Assembly (NCBI GenBank): GCA_964252015.1
Contig: CAXULW010000003.1
Coordinates: 62,001-126,000, forward strand
DNA: 64,000 bases
Source: CAXSBR01 sp964252015
GTDB taxonomy: Bacteria > Actinomycetota > Actinomycetes > Mycobacteriales > Jatrophihabitantaceae
Reading direction: 5' to 3'
The translations under genes and the position numbers were made by a program. A model generated the notes under the pieces. That model made no database searches and was not told the origin of the DNA. It worked only from the letters and a program-made list of their open reading frames with translations. How positions within the stretch are numbered: position 1 is the stretch's first letter; the number at the start of each line of letters is the position of its first letter. Below, one piece after another: positions 26,738-36,600 of this stretch.

Positions 26738-27478
26738 ATGGTTACCAGACAGTGGACGCGCGACCACAAACTGCAACTTTGGGCGATTGTCGTTGCGGCG
26801 GTTGTAGCTGTGGCAGCGATCGTGGTTCCGCTGGTTCTGACGAACGGCGGCGGGGGCAAGTCAGCCACGGTTGGTACAAACAACGGGCAGGTGAACGTAG
26901 ACGCGAAGGTTATTAACAACTACTACAACCCCACCCAGCAGGCCGGTCTCACGAACCAAAATTCATCCGCAACGACATACTGCCCAGACCTCGGTCCAGC
27001 GAACCCTAATAGCGAAGGCGCAGTCGTGGAGTTGTTCGGCAAGCCCATGAATGATCCCGACGCTTGTTGGAGCCAACACTTCGCGCTGGCGCGCACACCT
27101 GTGCAACTCAAGCTCATGATCCGCTACGTCAACGTCGGGAAAACTATTGCGCACGACGTCATCACGCGCGCCAACCTGGCGCCCAACGAAGCGTTGGTGC
27201 CAGGCACGACCTACCTTTACGACAGCACCTACCCCCACGGCGTATTCCTCAAAGGCGACTACGTAACCGGCGGCGGGTATGACGTTGGGAGCTTCTCTGC
27301 CGGCGCCGTCTTATACCTGACTTTCGAGGTCATCACACCCGGACCCGACGCATTGAGATGCGGCAGGACATCGTTCAAGACGGTTGGTATCGCCCATCCA
27401 AAGAAGGCAAATGAGTTCTACAACGTTCTTAATGTTGATCTTGATAAAGTGTGCGCCTCTTCTACGCCTTCACGCTGA
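26738..27478 (+). CDS. Membrane-anchored protein with GTNxGQVNV / VNNY motif, copy 2
   Basis: 246 residues; ATG 26738 is chosen over upstream frame starts inside the previous gene. It is paralogous to the preceding protein along its whole length: W(T)RDHKLQLWAIV, one membrane helix, SATVGTNNGQVNV, VINNYYN, four Cys at matching places, ALVPGTTYLYDS and a C-terminal VDLDKVCAS. The pair arose by tandem duplication and has since diverged widely outside these blocks, so each probably keeps a separate role, perhaps as a heteromer. Confidence 0.65.
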   Translation: MVTRQWTRDHKLQLWAIVVAAVVAVAAIVVPLVLTNGGGGKSATVGTNNGQVNVDAKVINNYYNPTQQAGLTNQNSSATTYCPDLGPANPNSEGAVVELFGKPMNDPDACWSQHFALARTPVQLKLMIRYVNVGKTIAHDVITRANLAPNEALVPGTTYLYDSTYPHGVFLKGDYVTGGGYDVGSFSAGAVLYLTFEVITPGPDALRCGRTSFKTVGIAHPKKANEFYNVLNVDLDKVCASSTPSR

Positions 27479-27554
27479 CCAGCCGACTGGGTTGATTCAC
27501 GAGCACGGGCGTTGGGCTTGCAAAGTGCATGCGATTGCGGCTATACCGTAAGCA

Positions 27555-27734
27555 ATGAGCAAGACCAAGTGGATAGCCGTGGAAGTGGTGCTCGAGGACC
27601 ATGACACCTTCGCAGAAGAAGCCCGACGAAGGACAAAGGCTCAGATCAGCCGGGTAACTCTTGCCGATGTTGTACGCAAGGGCCTGAGCCGTGAGGCAAC
27701 CCGGCTCCGCTGGAAGCACCGGACATCGTCATGA
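27555..27734 (+). CDS. Small RHH-like protein (59 aa)
   Basis: Starts MSKTKWIAVEVVLEDHDTFA and ends in an ATGA overlap with the DUF3846 gene. A strand-like start followed by two predicted helices (TFAEEARRRTKAQ and TLADVVRKGLSREATRLRW) fits a small ribbon-helix-helix DNA-binding protein. The overlap and the run of such overlaps downstream support real coding. Confidence 0.55.
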   Translation: MSKTKWIAVEVVLEDHDTFAEEARRRTKAQISRVTLADVVRKGLSREATRLRWKHRTSS

Positions 27735-28123
27735 CGAAGGCGCTCCTGATCCCGGCTTACAACACTAAGCCGGCGACCATTGTCGACCTCGGCGGACCTC
27801 CCGATCACTTGGAGAAGTTGCAGGAGCTCGTGGGTGGCTATATCGAGCGATTTCAGCACGACGCTGACGCTGATATGTGGATGAACGAGGAAGGACGCGT
27901 CGACGGCCTTCCGCTTAACAGGCGGGCCACGAGCTACATTCTGGCCGGGTCAGAGCGTGCCAAGTCCGGTGAGACAAAGGACAACGAGGAGTGGTTCTCG
28001 GTCTACGGCAACGTAGTGCTCCCTGGCCTCGCGGATGGTGACAGAGACATCACCGACGTCCCCGATCGCCTGATCCAACACTTCGGCCCGGCACCAGAGC
28101 AGAGCCGTGGAGCCGAGATGTGA
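27731..28123 (+). CDS. DUF3846-domain protein
   Basis: 130 residues from ATG 27731. KALLIPAYNTKPATIVDLGG, LEKLQELVGGYIERF, MWMNEEGRVDGLPLNRRATSY and a YGNVVLPG segment follow the DUF3846 consensus (a small domain common in phages and integrative elements, of unknown function). Coupled by overlap to small genes on both sides. Confidence 0.8.
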   Translation: MTKALLIPAYNTKPATIVDLGGPPDHLEKLQELVGGYIERFQHDADADMWMNEEGRVDGLPLNRRATSYILAGSERAKSGETKDNEEWFSVYGNVVLPGLADGDRDITDVPDRLIQHFGPAPEQSRGAEM

Positions 28124-28233
28124 TCGACTTCTTGATTCACGCGGCTGCAATCGTCGGCGGCCTCATGCTGATCTGCGGCGGTGCACTCATCGTCGCTGCG
28201 TTCGTCATCAGGAACGACGGCCGCACTCGGTGA
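28120..28233 (+). CDS. Small single-span membrane protein (37 aa)
   Basis: GTG 28120 overlaps the DUF3846 stop as GTGA. The sequence is almost wholly hydrophobic (AAAIVGGLMLICGGALIVAAFVI) with a basic tail RNDGRTR, so one membrane helix with the tail inside. The stop overlaps the next start. Function unknown. Confidence 0.5.
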   Translation: MIDFLIHAAAIVGGLMLICGGALIVAAFVIRNDGRTR

Positions 28234-28403
28234 CCTACCACCTGGCCGTTCACCCATTCGCCGCGCTATGTGAGAACACGCTCAACACGACTGCCGGGGC
28301 GAAGACCAACGACATGGCGATCGTGGACTGCCCTGACCGCATCTTGATCATCGACGACATCGCCGAGAAGGCGAGCATCGCCCGGTCAAGGCAACAAGGC
28401 TGA
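28230..28403 (+). CDS. Small hypothetical protein (57 aa)
   Basis: GTG 28230 overlaps the stop of the small membrane protein. It begins MTYHLAVHPFAALCENTLNT and ends with a polar helix. No family recognised. The chain of three overlaps from 27731 is the main support. Confidence 0.45.
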   Translation: MTYHLAVHPFAALCENTLNTTAGAKTNDMAIVDCPDRILIIDDIAEKASIARSRQQG

Positions 28404-28471
28404 AGGGCGTTACAGAAGTCCTGGACGCCACCACAGGGTAGGATCGATCCTCCGTGGTCCGCTCACACGGC

Positions 28472-28495
28472 CGTAGGGGGTTCGTTAGCCCTACG
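28472..28495. promoter_or_regulatory. Hairpin between gene clusters
   Basis: CGTAGGG at 28472 and CCCTACG at 28489 form a perfect 7-bp stem with a 10-base loop, just before the next start at 28502. It may terminate the upstream operon or act in the leader of the next gene. No U-run follows. Confidence 0.35.
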
Positions 28496-28501
28496 AACGG
28501 A

Positions 28502-29212
28502 ATGGTGAGCGAGATGGCACTCGTCAGCCTTACCACCGCCAAGGCGGCCAACCTGCTCTGGAAGTTCTTCGACCGCGCCCACGGTTTGATCTGTTCGGTC
28601 GCCGGTCTGCTCGCCTTGGCATCGCTGTGGGTTCATAAGACCCCGCTGCAATTGCTCCACCAGTGGGGCGTTCCGGTGCAGTCTGTTGCGGTCTACGCCT
28701 CCGCTCCCGGCTGGCACCGAGGACTGGCTATTGGGGGCGCGACGATCGCGATCCTGGCGATGGTGGGGCTCATCTCCGCTGGCCGCGAGAGTGCCTGGAT
28801 GTTCGCTCACCGCGACCACTACGGCCCGAAAGGCTTCAAGAGGTTCCAGAAAGACAGTCAGCTCCTCTCTGAGCGGGATATTCACAATCTTTCTTGGATG
28901 TGGCTGGCGGTCCTTCTGCTTACTCAGACCGCCGTGCTGACGGCGGATCGCATGTGGCTGTTCGTTTTCGCGGTGTGCCTGCTGCGAGCTATCGCCGAGA
29001 GCACCGAACGCGACGACTCGTGGTATGACCGCCGCGAAACGTTCTTTCTCCGCCTTGTCGGGCTCATCCCCTTTGGATTCCTTGCCCTGGTCAAGCTACC
29101 CATTCGGTTGTGGGGGTTGTTCTCCTACCCGCTCTCGTACCGGCGCCCCGACGACCTGATCCCGCTTCCAGCGGACGAGGAGGATGGAGAGGACGTCGAG
29201 GGAGCGGCGTAG
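28502..29212 (+). CDS. Membrane protein of unknown function
   Basis: 236 residues from ATG 28502 (ATG 28514 also possible). Hydrophobic segments are near residues 28-48, 75-95, 135-155 and 185-210. An acidic tail (PADEEDGEDVEGAA) closes it. A basic aromatic loop (HRDHYGPKGFKRFQKDSQLLSERDIHN) lies between the second and third. No family recognised. Confidence 0.6.
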   Translation: MVSEMALVSLTTAKAANLLWKFFDRAHGLICSVAGLLALASLWVHKTPLQLLHQWGVPVQSVAVYASAPGWHRGLAIGGATIAILAMVGLISAGRESAWMFAHRDHYGPKGFKRFQKDSQLLSERDIHNLSWMWLAVLLLTQTAVLTADRMWLFVFAVCLLRAIAESTERDDSWYDRRETFFLRLVGLIPFGFLALVKLPIRLWGLFSYPLSYRRPDDLIPLPADEEDGEDVEGAA

Positions 29213-29296
29213 GTCGGGCACCCGTAAGCACCCCGGAACGCCGGAGTTGCGCGGGCGGCGCGGCTAGCGTGTGGGGAGCCAGCAGTAGGAGGCTCC

Positions 29297-29704
29297 ATGA
29301 CCGCACCCGCCAACACCAACTACGAATCCGTAGCGACCCAACTCGCCGCACTTGAGGCCGAGATACGTGGTTGGGAGACGGCCACACCTCCTGCGCCGCT
29401 GCCACAGCCCACCCCCGGCGCTTCGTACCCTGGCGCTCGGACGATGTCGTCGGTCTTCACCAAGCAGCTCGTCGCTACCGAATTTACCACTTCGCGAGCA
29501 ACGGGCCCGTTGAGCAACCCGGCCAAGCAGCTCATCGAGCAGGCCGCCCGCGAACTGCGAGCCGAGCTCGCCAACCGGCCACTGCCCGAGAACGATGATG
29601 AGCGACTACGCCGCGCAGAACCTCGACCTGTCCCAGCCGCTCATCTGCTGGCACGAGAACCTAGGCTGATCTTCCTACGGCGCGTCGCGCTTCTGAGCAT
29701 GTGA
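29297..29704 (+). CDS. Hypothetical protein
   Basis: 135 residues with a TAGGAGG binding site just before ATG 29297. Early coiled-coil-like helix (YESVATQLAALEAEIRGWE), a Pro-rich linker, then a helix (NPAKQLIEQAARELRAELAN). The last 35 residues look less protein-like and another frame (ATG 29594) reads MMSDYAAQNLDLSQPLICW, so a frameshift near 29590 is possible. Function unknown. Confidence 0.5.
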   Translation: MTAPANTNYESVATQLAALEAEIRGWETATPPAPLPQPTPGASYPGARTMSSVFTKQLVATEFTTSRATGPLSNPAKQLIEQAARELRAELANRPLPENDDERLRRAEPRPVPAAHLLAREPRLIFLRRVALLSM

Positions 29705-29705
29705 G

Positions 29706-30887
29706 TCAGTTACCGACAACGTGGAAGCGGTGCTGACCGCTGAACCATAGTCCGGTCTCGCGTGAGCGGCGGTAGGTACCGAGCCAGCCAACCTCACGCA
29801 CGACAACATCGATATGCCATGAACGGCTGCCGAGCTCCGGAAGGGCTCCACCAAGTCGACCGAGTGAGCCGTACCAGCCCTGGAATCGGTCAAGCATCAG
29901 TACGGCCGCCCGCTCCTTCGTCGACGACCTGAGCAGGCGTGCCTCCTCGTTCGGCTCGGCACCGTTCACTCCCGCGTCGACGTTTTGCAGGTGCAGCGGG
30001 TCGCTCCCTCCGGTGAACGGCGGCCACGTCAACGCCTGAGCACGAAGCTCTTGGCGCCGAAGCCACGCCGGATCGGGTCGCACGGCCTCCGAACCGCTTA
30101 GTGCCGTGCAAAGCCACGCGGCGAAGATGTCGAGGTACCCATCCTCCCGCCATACCCGATCAAGGACCTCGAGTCTTCGATCGCCGCTACGGACGCCGTG
30201 GTCGAGCCACCACATCATGCCCTTGCCCGGATTCATCCAACCGAGGGAGTACTTGAGCATGTAGTAGAGCGCCGACCAGTAACTGATCGCCTGCTCGTGC
30301 TCGCTACGCGGGTAGGGCGAGGCGGGCAGAGACTCGTTTCCCGTGGGGTTCGCCAACACTCGGCACATGGCTGTCATGCCGTAGCTCCACGGTCCAGGAG
30401 CCTCGCTCCAGAGCGGCACTGTCACTCGTCGCACACGCAGCGCGCCGTAAGTGTCGCCCTCGCCGATCGCACTTGCCAACTCGTCACTGACCGCCGGTGT
30501 CGGGTGGTCGAGTTCCTGCGGCTGAGCGGCCGGTGCCGGCTTGAGACCAAGGGGATGCCCCTCAGCCAAGTTCGCGTTGAACCATGAGACGACGCTCGCG
30601 GCATCGTCGACGGACGCGATTCGCACGAACGCGACGTTGCTGGTGTAGCCATTGTCCCCACCACCCTGAACCGTGTATTGCCATACAGCGTCCGCAACCG
30701 CGTCCTCAAACCACACCTCGTCACGATGCACCCACTGCGGTGCACCGTCTGGCTGGCAGATCAACGCACCCGCGACGTGCCAAGGCCCGTGCATGTCTGC
30801 GATCCCTCGCTGCAGAACGAGCATCTGGATAGTGAGGGCCGGATCTGGATCATCGACGAACCAGCCCTCCATCCGCGGCTTATTCAT
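29706..30887 (-). CDS. Hypothetical protein, 393 aa
   Basis: ATG 30887 is chosen because GGAGGTCCC lies just upstream on the coding strand. Trp-rich soluble protein with no membrane helix. The N-terminal part (VHRDEVWFEDAVADAVWQY, SWFNANLAEGHPLGL) and the C-terminal WHIDVVVREVGWLGTYRRSRETGLWFSGQHRFHVVGN look like separate domains. I recognise no catalytic motif. It sits on the same strand as the dpd restriction operon but 271 bases beyond its end, so it is probably independent. Confidence 0.6.
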   Translation of the reverse strand: MNKPRMEGWFVDDPDPALTIQMLVLQRGIADMHGPWHVAGALICQPDGAPQWVHRDEVWFEDAVADAVWQYTVQGGGDNGYTSNVAFVRIASVDDAASVVSWFNANLAEGHPLGLKPAPAAQPQELDHPTPAVSDELASAIGEGDTYGALRVRRVTVPLWSEAPGPWSYGMTAMCRVLANPTGNESLPASPYPRSEHEQAISYWSALYYMLKYSLGWMNPGKGMMWWLDHGVRSGDRRLEVLDRVWREDGYLDIFAAWLCTALSGSEAVRPDPAWLRRQELRAQALTWPPFTGGSDPLHLQNVDAGVNGAEPNEEARLLRSSTKERAAVLMLDRFQGWYGSLGRLGGALPELGSRSWHIDVVVREVGWLGTYRRSRETGLWFSGQHRFHVVGN

Positions 30888-31157
30888 CCCGGGACCTCCT
30901 CGCGCGTTTTGTGGTCTGGAGCGTCCCATACGGCACTGACGCAGGGGACTGCCCGCGGGCGCAGGCGACGGTGACCCGGTTCAAGCCGAGACTGCGGGAT
31001 TGATCTGTCCCAATATGCATCTCGTGCCACACAGTTAATGCGAGTCACTGCCATCCACCTGCTACGCGATGCGATGCGACATCTAAGGACTGCCCGAGCG
31101 ATGTCTGCGTGTGAAGAACAAGAAGCTCAAGCTCGCGCTGGCCGAGCGGACGGTCTA

Positions 31158-33125
31158 TCAACCAGCCAACTCTGCTAGTCCGGACTCGACCGCACGCATC
31201 ATCGAAGCCGAACCGCAGCCGTCCGCATAGCGAATAAGTGCCTTATCTGCGCTGTCGGTGATGAATCCAGTCGCGGCATGGGCGGCTCGCCGGGTAGCCA
31301 TGACGATCAGATCGGCGTTGCGGGCATGTTGGCGCAGAGCAGAATTGCCGACCTTGTCAGCCGAGACGTTCACTCGGGCTAGCGGCCACTGCATGCCGGT
31401 AGCCTTCCCGACCCGTAGAAGGCACCCCTCATCGAGGCTGTAGAGCAGGATCTGCACGCGCAGGCTCTTGCTTTCGGATCCCTCTTCGACCGAGACTTCA
31501 TCGCCGGTCCAGACGATGTCGAGACCGGCGTCGTTGGTGACGAGCGATGCCAGACGCCTGAGCGCGGGCGACATTCTATGCCGGGCATGGTGCAGAGGCG
31601 AGACCAGCGAGGCGACGAACTCCGCGCGAGTGTCAGGATCAGCGTTCGGACCGGACGCAACGACGTCTGCAATGTCGAGGACGCGGGCTGCGGCGCTGGC
31701 CGCCACCCATTGCGGTGCGTAGGACTTAATGTCTTGGAGCATCACGCGATAAGACGCGACATGCGGCGATCCGCGCAAGAAGATTTCGAGAAGCGCGCAG
31801 ATTGCGCCTAAATCGTTGGGGCCGAACCGCTCGGCGACCAGATATTGGCCGAGCAGTGCCGCTGCCGTTTTCATGGCGGGATGGTTGGGGTCATCGGCCT
31901 CGAGAAAGACGGCCACGCTGGACAAGAGTACGTCTATCGCTATCTGCGGGACCGCGTCGATCGAAGCTGCGAGCTCTGCGTCGACGGTCCAAGCCGGCGC
32001 CCAATCCTGGGTTTGATCCAGGTCGACGGCGATCGCGTCCTGGGTGCCGAGTTGGCCGATCCAGCCTAACCAGGAGTCAACGCGCGCAGGCGTGTCGACG
32101 ACGTCTGGGTCCAAGTCATCCGAATCGAAGTCATTGGATTCGATGGTCGCCGGCGCTGCTACGGCGAGTGCTTCGTCGTCGGGGATCCAGTCTTTCAGTA
32201 GTTCGGTATCGATGGCTCCGGTGGCCGCGAGACCCGTGAGCAAGACCGCGTCGCCGCGCGCGAATGCCACGAGGGCACCTACCGTGAGCGCATCGGGGTC
32301 GCTGGCATTGTGCAGCGATCCGTCCACGAGCATGGCTACGTCAGGCTTGGCTGCGCGCACGGTGTCAACAGCGTCGTCCAGGTTCGCCGTCGTCAGTGGC
32401 AGAGGCAGATTGACGCGACCCCATGCTCCGAGCACCGCCTCACGAACGAGTAGCGGCGGCTCCGAGTAGACGATTGTCGGCAGCGAACCATTCGCGAGCA
32501 GAGCGTGATCCTGGCCTAGTCGCACCAGTCGGCGAATTTGCAGATAGGCCAGGTTCTCATGGGATATGCCTCCGAGAGTCTCGATCTCGTACAAGATCTC
32601 AGCCGAGGTATCGGCCGACCCGGTTGCGAGAGCGAGGTCAAACTCGCGCAGCATCCGTCCAAGCGGACGCACGAGGTTGGGGTGGCGCAGCGGCATGTCC
32701 CGTAACGAGTCCACTAGGCGTTTGATGGCGAGGTAGGCCGGTCCAGCCGTCTGACTGGGCGGTCGCAGCACGAAGGTCGTGCCAGGCCCGACGAGGTCAA
32801 GGACGGAGGTCTCGATCGGGTCCTCAGACTTCAGCGGGGCCACTCGTCCATCGAATGGGCTCCAGTTGTGGGCCACTGCAGCTTCAAGGAGGGGGCGCAG
32901 TCGCCCAGCGTGAGCGGTGTTCCAGCACACGACGTAGTAGACAGCCGCGGGCCACGAGGGCTCGCGACGGGGCAAGATCAGCGGACACTCGCCGCGCTTC
33001 GACAGTGCTTCCAGAAACGGTTCCAAGGTCCTCGCCGCAGGGTGCTGTGGGGCGGCGTCCGGCCAGCTTGTGTTCGGCGGCGCGAAGAACCGGGCGAGGA
33101 ACTCGTCAGCCGTCAGCGCCGTCAT
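31158..33125 (-). CDS. dpdD: DpdD, Dpd restriction component
   Basis: 655 residues. ATG 33125 overlaps the dpdK stop as ATGA, which decides the start over 33143. Soluble protein with no obvious ATPase motif; MTALTADEFLARFFAPPNTSWPD opens it. DpdD is one of the proteins required for the restriction side of the 7-deazaguanine DNA system, with unknown biochemistry. The assignment rests on size and on being the last gene in the operon with all of dpdE-K present. Here it follows dpdK rather than preceding dpdE. If it is not DpdD, it is an unnamed member of the operon. Confidence 0.65.
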   Translation of the reverse strand: MTALTADEFLARFFAPPNTSWPDAAPQHPAARTLEPFLEALSKRGECPLILPRREPSWPAAVYYVVCWNTAHAGRLRPLLEAAVAHNWSPFDGRVAPLKSEDPIETSVLDLVGPGTTFVLRPPSQTAGPAYLAIKRLVDSLRDMPLRHPNLVRPLGRMLREFDLALATGSADTSAEILYEIETLGGISHENLAYLQIRRLVRLGQDHALLANGSLPTIVYSEPPLLVREAVLGAWGRVNLPLPLTTANLDDAVDTVRAAKPDVAMLVDGSLHNASDPDALTVGALVAFARGDAVLLTGLAATGAIDTELLKDWIPDDEALAVAAPATIESNDFDSDDLDPDVVDTPARVDSWLGWIGQLGTQDAIAVDLDQTQDWAPAWTVDAELAASIDAVPQIAIDVLLSSVAVFLEADDPNHPAMKTAAALLGQYLVAERFGPNDLGAICALLEIFLRGSPHVASYRVMLQDIKSYAPQWVAASAAARVLDIADVVASGPNADPDTRAEFVASLVSPLHHARHRMSPALRRLASLVTNDAGLDIVWTGDEVSVEEGSESKSLRVQILLYSLDEGCLLRVGKATGMQWPLARVNVSADKVGNSALRQHARNADLIVMATRRAAHAATGFITDSADKALIRYADGCGSASMMRAVESGLAELAG

Positions 33126-33643
33126 GACCGACCGCCGATCCAACGCGTTCTCAACTCAAGACGTTGCCGAGCGGCTTCAGATGGATCGACCTCGAAGTCG
33201 AGGCCCTCCTCGTTTCGCTGCGTTCCATGCCACGTGAAGTTCATCGACCCCTTAAGGACCCAGGTCCATCCGACCAGGATCTTCTCGTGCAGGTCGGCAC
33301 CGGAGTACAGGTGCAGAGCGTCGCTGGCGCAGACGCGCTGCAACCGGCCGACGAAGGTCTGGTTGTGGGGATCCTCGCGGACGGCGACGTGAACGTGGGT
33401 GCCCTGCCGAGTGAGGATGGCGAACACGTCGGTCAAGCTCAGGGTGGATCGCGTCTCAGTGCCCATGACCGCATCGAACTGACGGAACGAGTTGTCGATG
33501 ACGGGTATGTCGGTCACCCACCCGGTCACTAGCCACAACTCTTCGCTGGGCGAGCACAACTCCGACAGGAGCGCTGCGGCGAGCACGTCGCCGATGGCCA
33601 GCCCGTTGCGAGGCCGGGTCCGGAGTGTTCTCTTGCCGCTCAT
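33122..33643 (-). CDS. dpdK: DpdK, phospholipase D-like nuclease
   Basis: 173 residues. One HKD-type half-site is visible: LHEKILVGW at about 118-126, GSMNFTW near 132-138 and the acidic NEEGLDFEVD after it, as in single-domain PLD nucleases that dimerise to form one active site (the Nuc/BfiI class). By family it is the likely DNA-cutting or phosphodiester-acting part of the Dpd restriction machinery. It overlaps dpdJ upstream and dpdD downstream by four bases each. Confidence 0.85.
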   Translation of the reverse strand: MSGKRTLRTRPRNGLAIGDVLAAALLSELCSPSEELWLVTGWVTDIPVIDNSFRQFDAVMGTETRSTLSLTDVFAILTRQGTHVHVAVREDPHNQTFVGRLQRVCASDALHLYSGADLHEKILVGWTWVLKGSMNFTWHGTQRNEEGLDFEVDPSEAARQRLELRTRWIGGRS

Positions 33644-36600
33644 TGCAGGTCCTCAGCCAGTGACAGGCTCGCGTGCAGAGTCCCGTGCCGTTGGTGGATA
33701 CCGGTGACTCGGGCGTAGACGCGGAGCCCGTTGTTTTCTGCCGCCGTCACCGTCGCCTGGCGAATGCTCTCGGCCAGAGTCGCGCGGTGCGAGTACGGGG
33801 CGCTGAGCATCACTCGTCCGTCAGTTTCGATGGCCTGGACAAAGTCGCCGAGCCACCCTGCATGGGTCACGTCCACGATCGATGTTCTATCCCAGACGAC
33901 ACTTTCGAGGATCATGCGTTCGACGACCACATCCCGGCGGTAGGGGTGCCAGTGTTCTAGGCGTTGCGCGCGTGCTTGTGGTCCTCGAAGCCACAGTATG
34001 GAAAACGCCGCGTCTGAACTAAGCGGGGACAGGCCAAATCCAAGATCGCCGCGGTATGCGTGGAATACCAGGGTGCGTGCATCGATCTCCACTTGGAGGC
34101 GTTCTTCCTGGCGTGTCCAGGACGCCGCGAGGTCGGCAACAACCCGATCGATCGCTGGAGTCGATCCCGGGCGCAGCATGCGCGCTGCGAACGTAGAGAC
34201 CAGCAGGTGCCCTGGTGGACCGTCGGTCTCCGTCCAAGTGGTCAGGAGGCTACTCAGGGCGTTGTCCATCTGGGTGATTCCGGCAGCGCCACGAAATTGG
34301 GCTACTGATTGGGCAATCGGACTCGCGGGATCGAGTAGTCGTCCCACGACGTCTTGCATCGCCTGGTCCACCTCCTCGGCATCGGTGGCGGCGCAGGCAC
34401 GGCCAACAGCGTCCCAGAATTTGCGTGGATCAAGTGCATAGTCGCGATAGAGCGTTTCGATGAGGCCTAGGCCGCCAATCGACGTTTCCGACACGATCAA
34501 TGTGTACTCGTGGCTCTTGGAGTCGAACTCGACATCCACCGTGAGATCGGCTTCCTGCGCGTCGGGCAGTGCCTCCTCGGCTGCAGCCAGAATCGCGTTG
34601 GCCAAGGTATCGAGGAACACGCGATGAAGGAGATCGGCGGTCTGGTTTTGCAGATCGTCGGCGGCGAGCAGACGGCCCTGTTCTTCGATTACGGAACGCA
34701 CGGTTGGATCGGCGGACAAATCAGTGAGGTCGCTCAGCGTCCGAGCCTGTCCGGGCAGGCCGTTCTCATCTGCGCGATAGGCGATAGCGAGGAACTGTGC
34801 GAGATCATCGGCCCACCGGCCGCCAGCCAAGTTGCCGGGTATTGCGGTGACGTCGCGGCCGGAAAGTCCGAGGGCGATGAACGCGTGCAGGTAAATCTCG
34901 GACAGCCATTGCCGCTGGAACAAATTGGCGATGTCGTCTAGACGCGGATCCTCCAGAACACGCCGACGGAACGCCAAGGTTCGCCATTGTGGGGTAGTGG
35001 AGAACTCGCGGAAGAATTCGGCGTCGCCGGACGTGAGTCGACCGGTCACGATCATTGCGTCAACGTCGAGTTCGAATCCGATGGCCGCCGGTTGCCCCTC
35101 GATCGCATATCGGACGTGGACGGGGGTGCGAGAGCCACCCTGAAGCAATGTTTCTCCGTCGGAGCCGATCGCCATCCGACGGACGTTCAACGGTCCTCCC
35201 CCCACGTGGAGGGCGAACGCGCAGGTGTCGACGAACTCGGCCCACGCCGATGGGGCCGGGATGTCCACCCGGTGCAACGAAACCTCGTCGTACTCGAACG
35301 CCGATCTCCACAACGGCAGAGCGTTCGACGTGTCCGCCACGTTGGGGGGCGGGCTAGTCAAGCGGATCGCGAGCGGCCGAACGACTTGATAACTCTCACC
35401 TTCGGCAGTCGTCCAGGTTCCTAGTCCGTGGCCCCGGGCAATGACATCCCTCAGTTCTAAACCCCGACCCGGCGCGGGTACCGGCAGCCAGGTGCGAAAC
35501 AGTGGGTTGGCGTAGCCGAATCTGCGACTAACTCTGCCGGGCACTGCATCCCGCAGTGCCTGCGCGATCGGCATAGTGCCTTGTTGATCACCGAAGTTTG
35601 CAGGTAACTCAAACTGCACGTCTGGGGTGTTGAGCGAGGCGAAGAGCGAGGATGTCATGAACTCCGGCAGCGGTGTCCGGTCCTCGGCGCCGGGATCGAC
35701 TTCCCCCGGCAACGGCCGCCAGGATGATTCCAGGCGGCGCAGCGCTGTGGGCACGACCGACATCAGCAGCGAGCGCGGCTCGTCCCACAGAGCGGCCTGC
35801 ACCTCGTCCTGTGTAAGCGCTAGGGAGCGACGCAGGTACTCGGCTAACTCCTGCTGGCGGTCCGTATTGGACAGCACTTCGCGCAGCACGGACACGACCT
35901 GGCTCGCCTTAGGATCAGACCAGTTTCCTCGTGGCGGCGAGAGTATGGCGCGGACATCGGCGCCCGTTTTACGGGCCAACCAATCGAGCAGAGCGTGCGT
36001 GGACTGCATCTTTGCGACGTACCGGTTGTTGATGGGTAGGGACCGGGCATCGATTTCCGGGTCGAGTAACTTCTCGTAGGTCTGGTAGGCGAGACGGTCT
36101 CGCCCGTAGTCCGACAGGACTACAATCGTTATCGGTCGCATCTCGAGTCGGCGACCTGCTCGCCCACGACGTTGCAAGAACGAGGCCAGGTCACGGGGGG
36201 CCTTGTGCTGGATGACGGCGCCGACGCGTGGGTCGTTGAATCCGACTTCCAAAGACGAGGTAGCGGTAATGACGTCGGCGCCAGAGTCTGTGCCGGCGTC
36301 TTGAGATGATGTCCTGGCTACGCGCAGCGCTCGATCCATTCGTTGCAGCTGAGATGGCAGATCCCATGACTGACCGTCGAGGTATCTGTCTCCGGCTTGA
36401 GGTGCTTGCGGACTGCGCAAGTCCGCGAGTATCGCGCCGATTGGCCGGCCTCTTGGCGTGACGCCTTCCGCGTCGCGCAGATTGTCATAGAGGCGGTTGA
36501 TGACGTCGAGATTGTCGGTGAACGCGAAGGCGACCGATCCGTAAATGCCGGGGGCGTTGTCGAGAACGCGACCCAGCAGCATCGCGGTCTGGATGGTCGT

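Noticed and set aside
31111..31230. Plus-strand 39-residue frame MKNKKLKLALAERTV...
   Set aside because: It overlaps the end of dpdD on the opposite strand, has no binding site and no neighbour to couple with.
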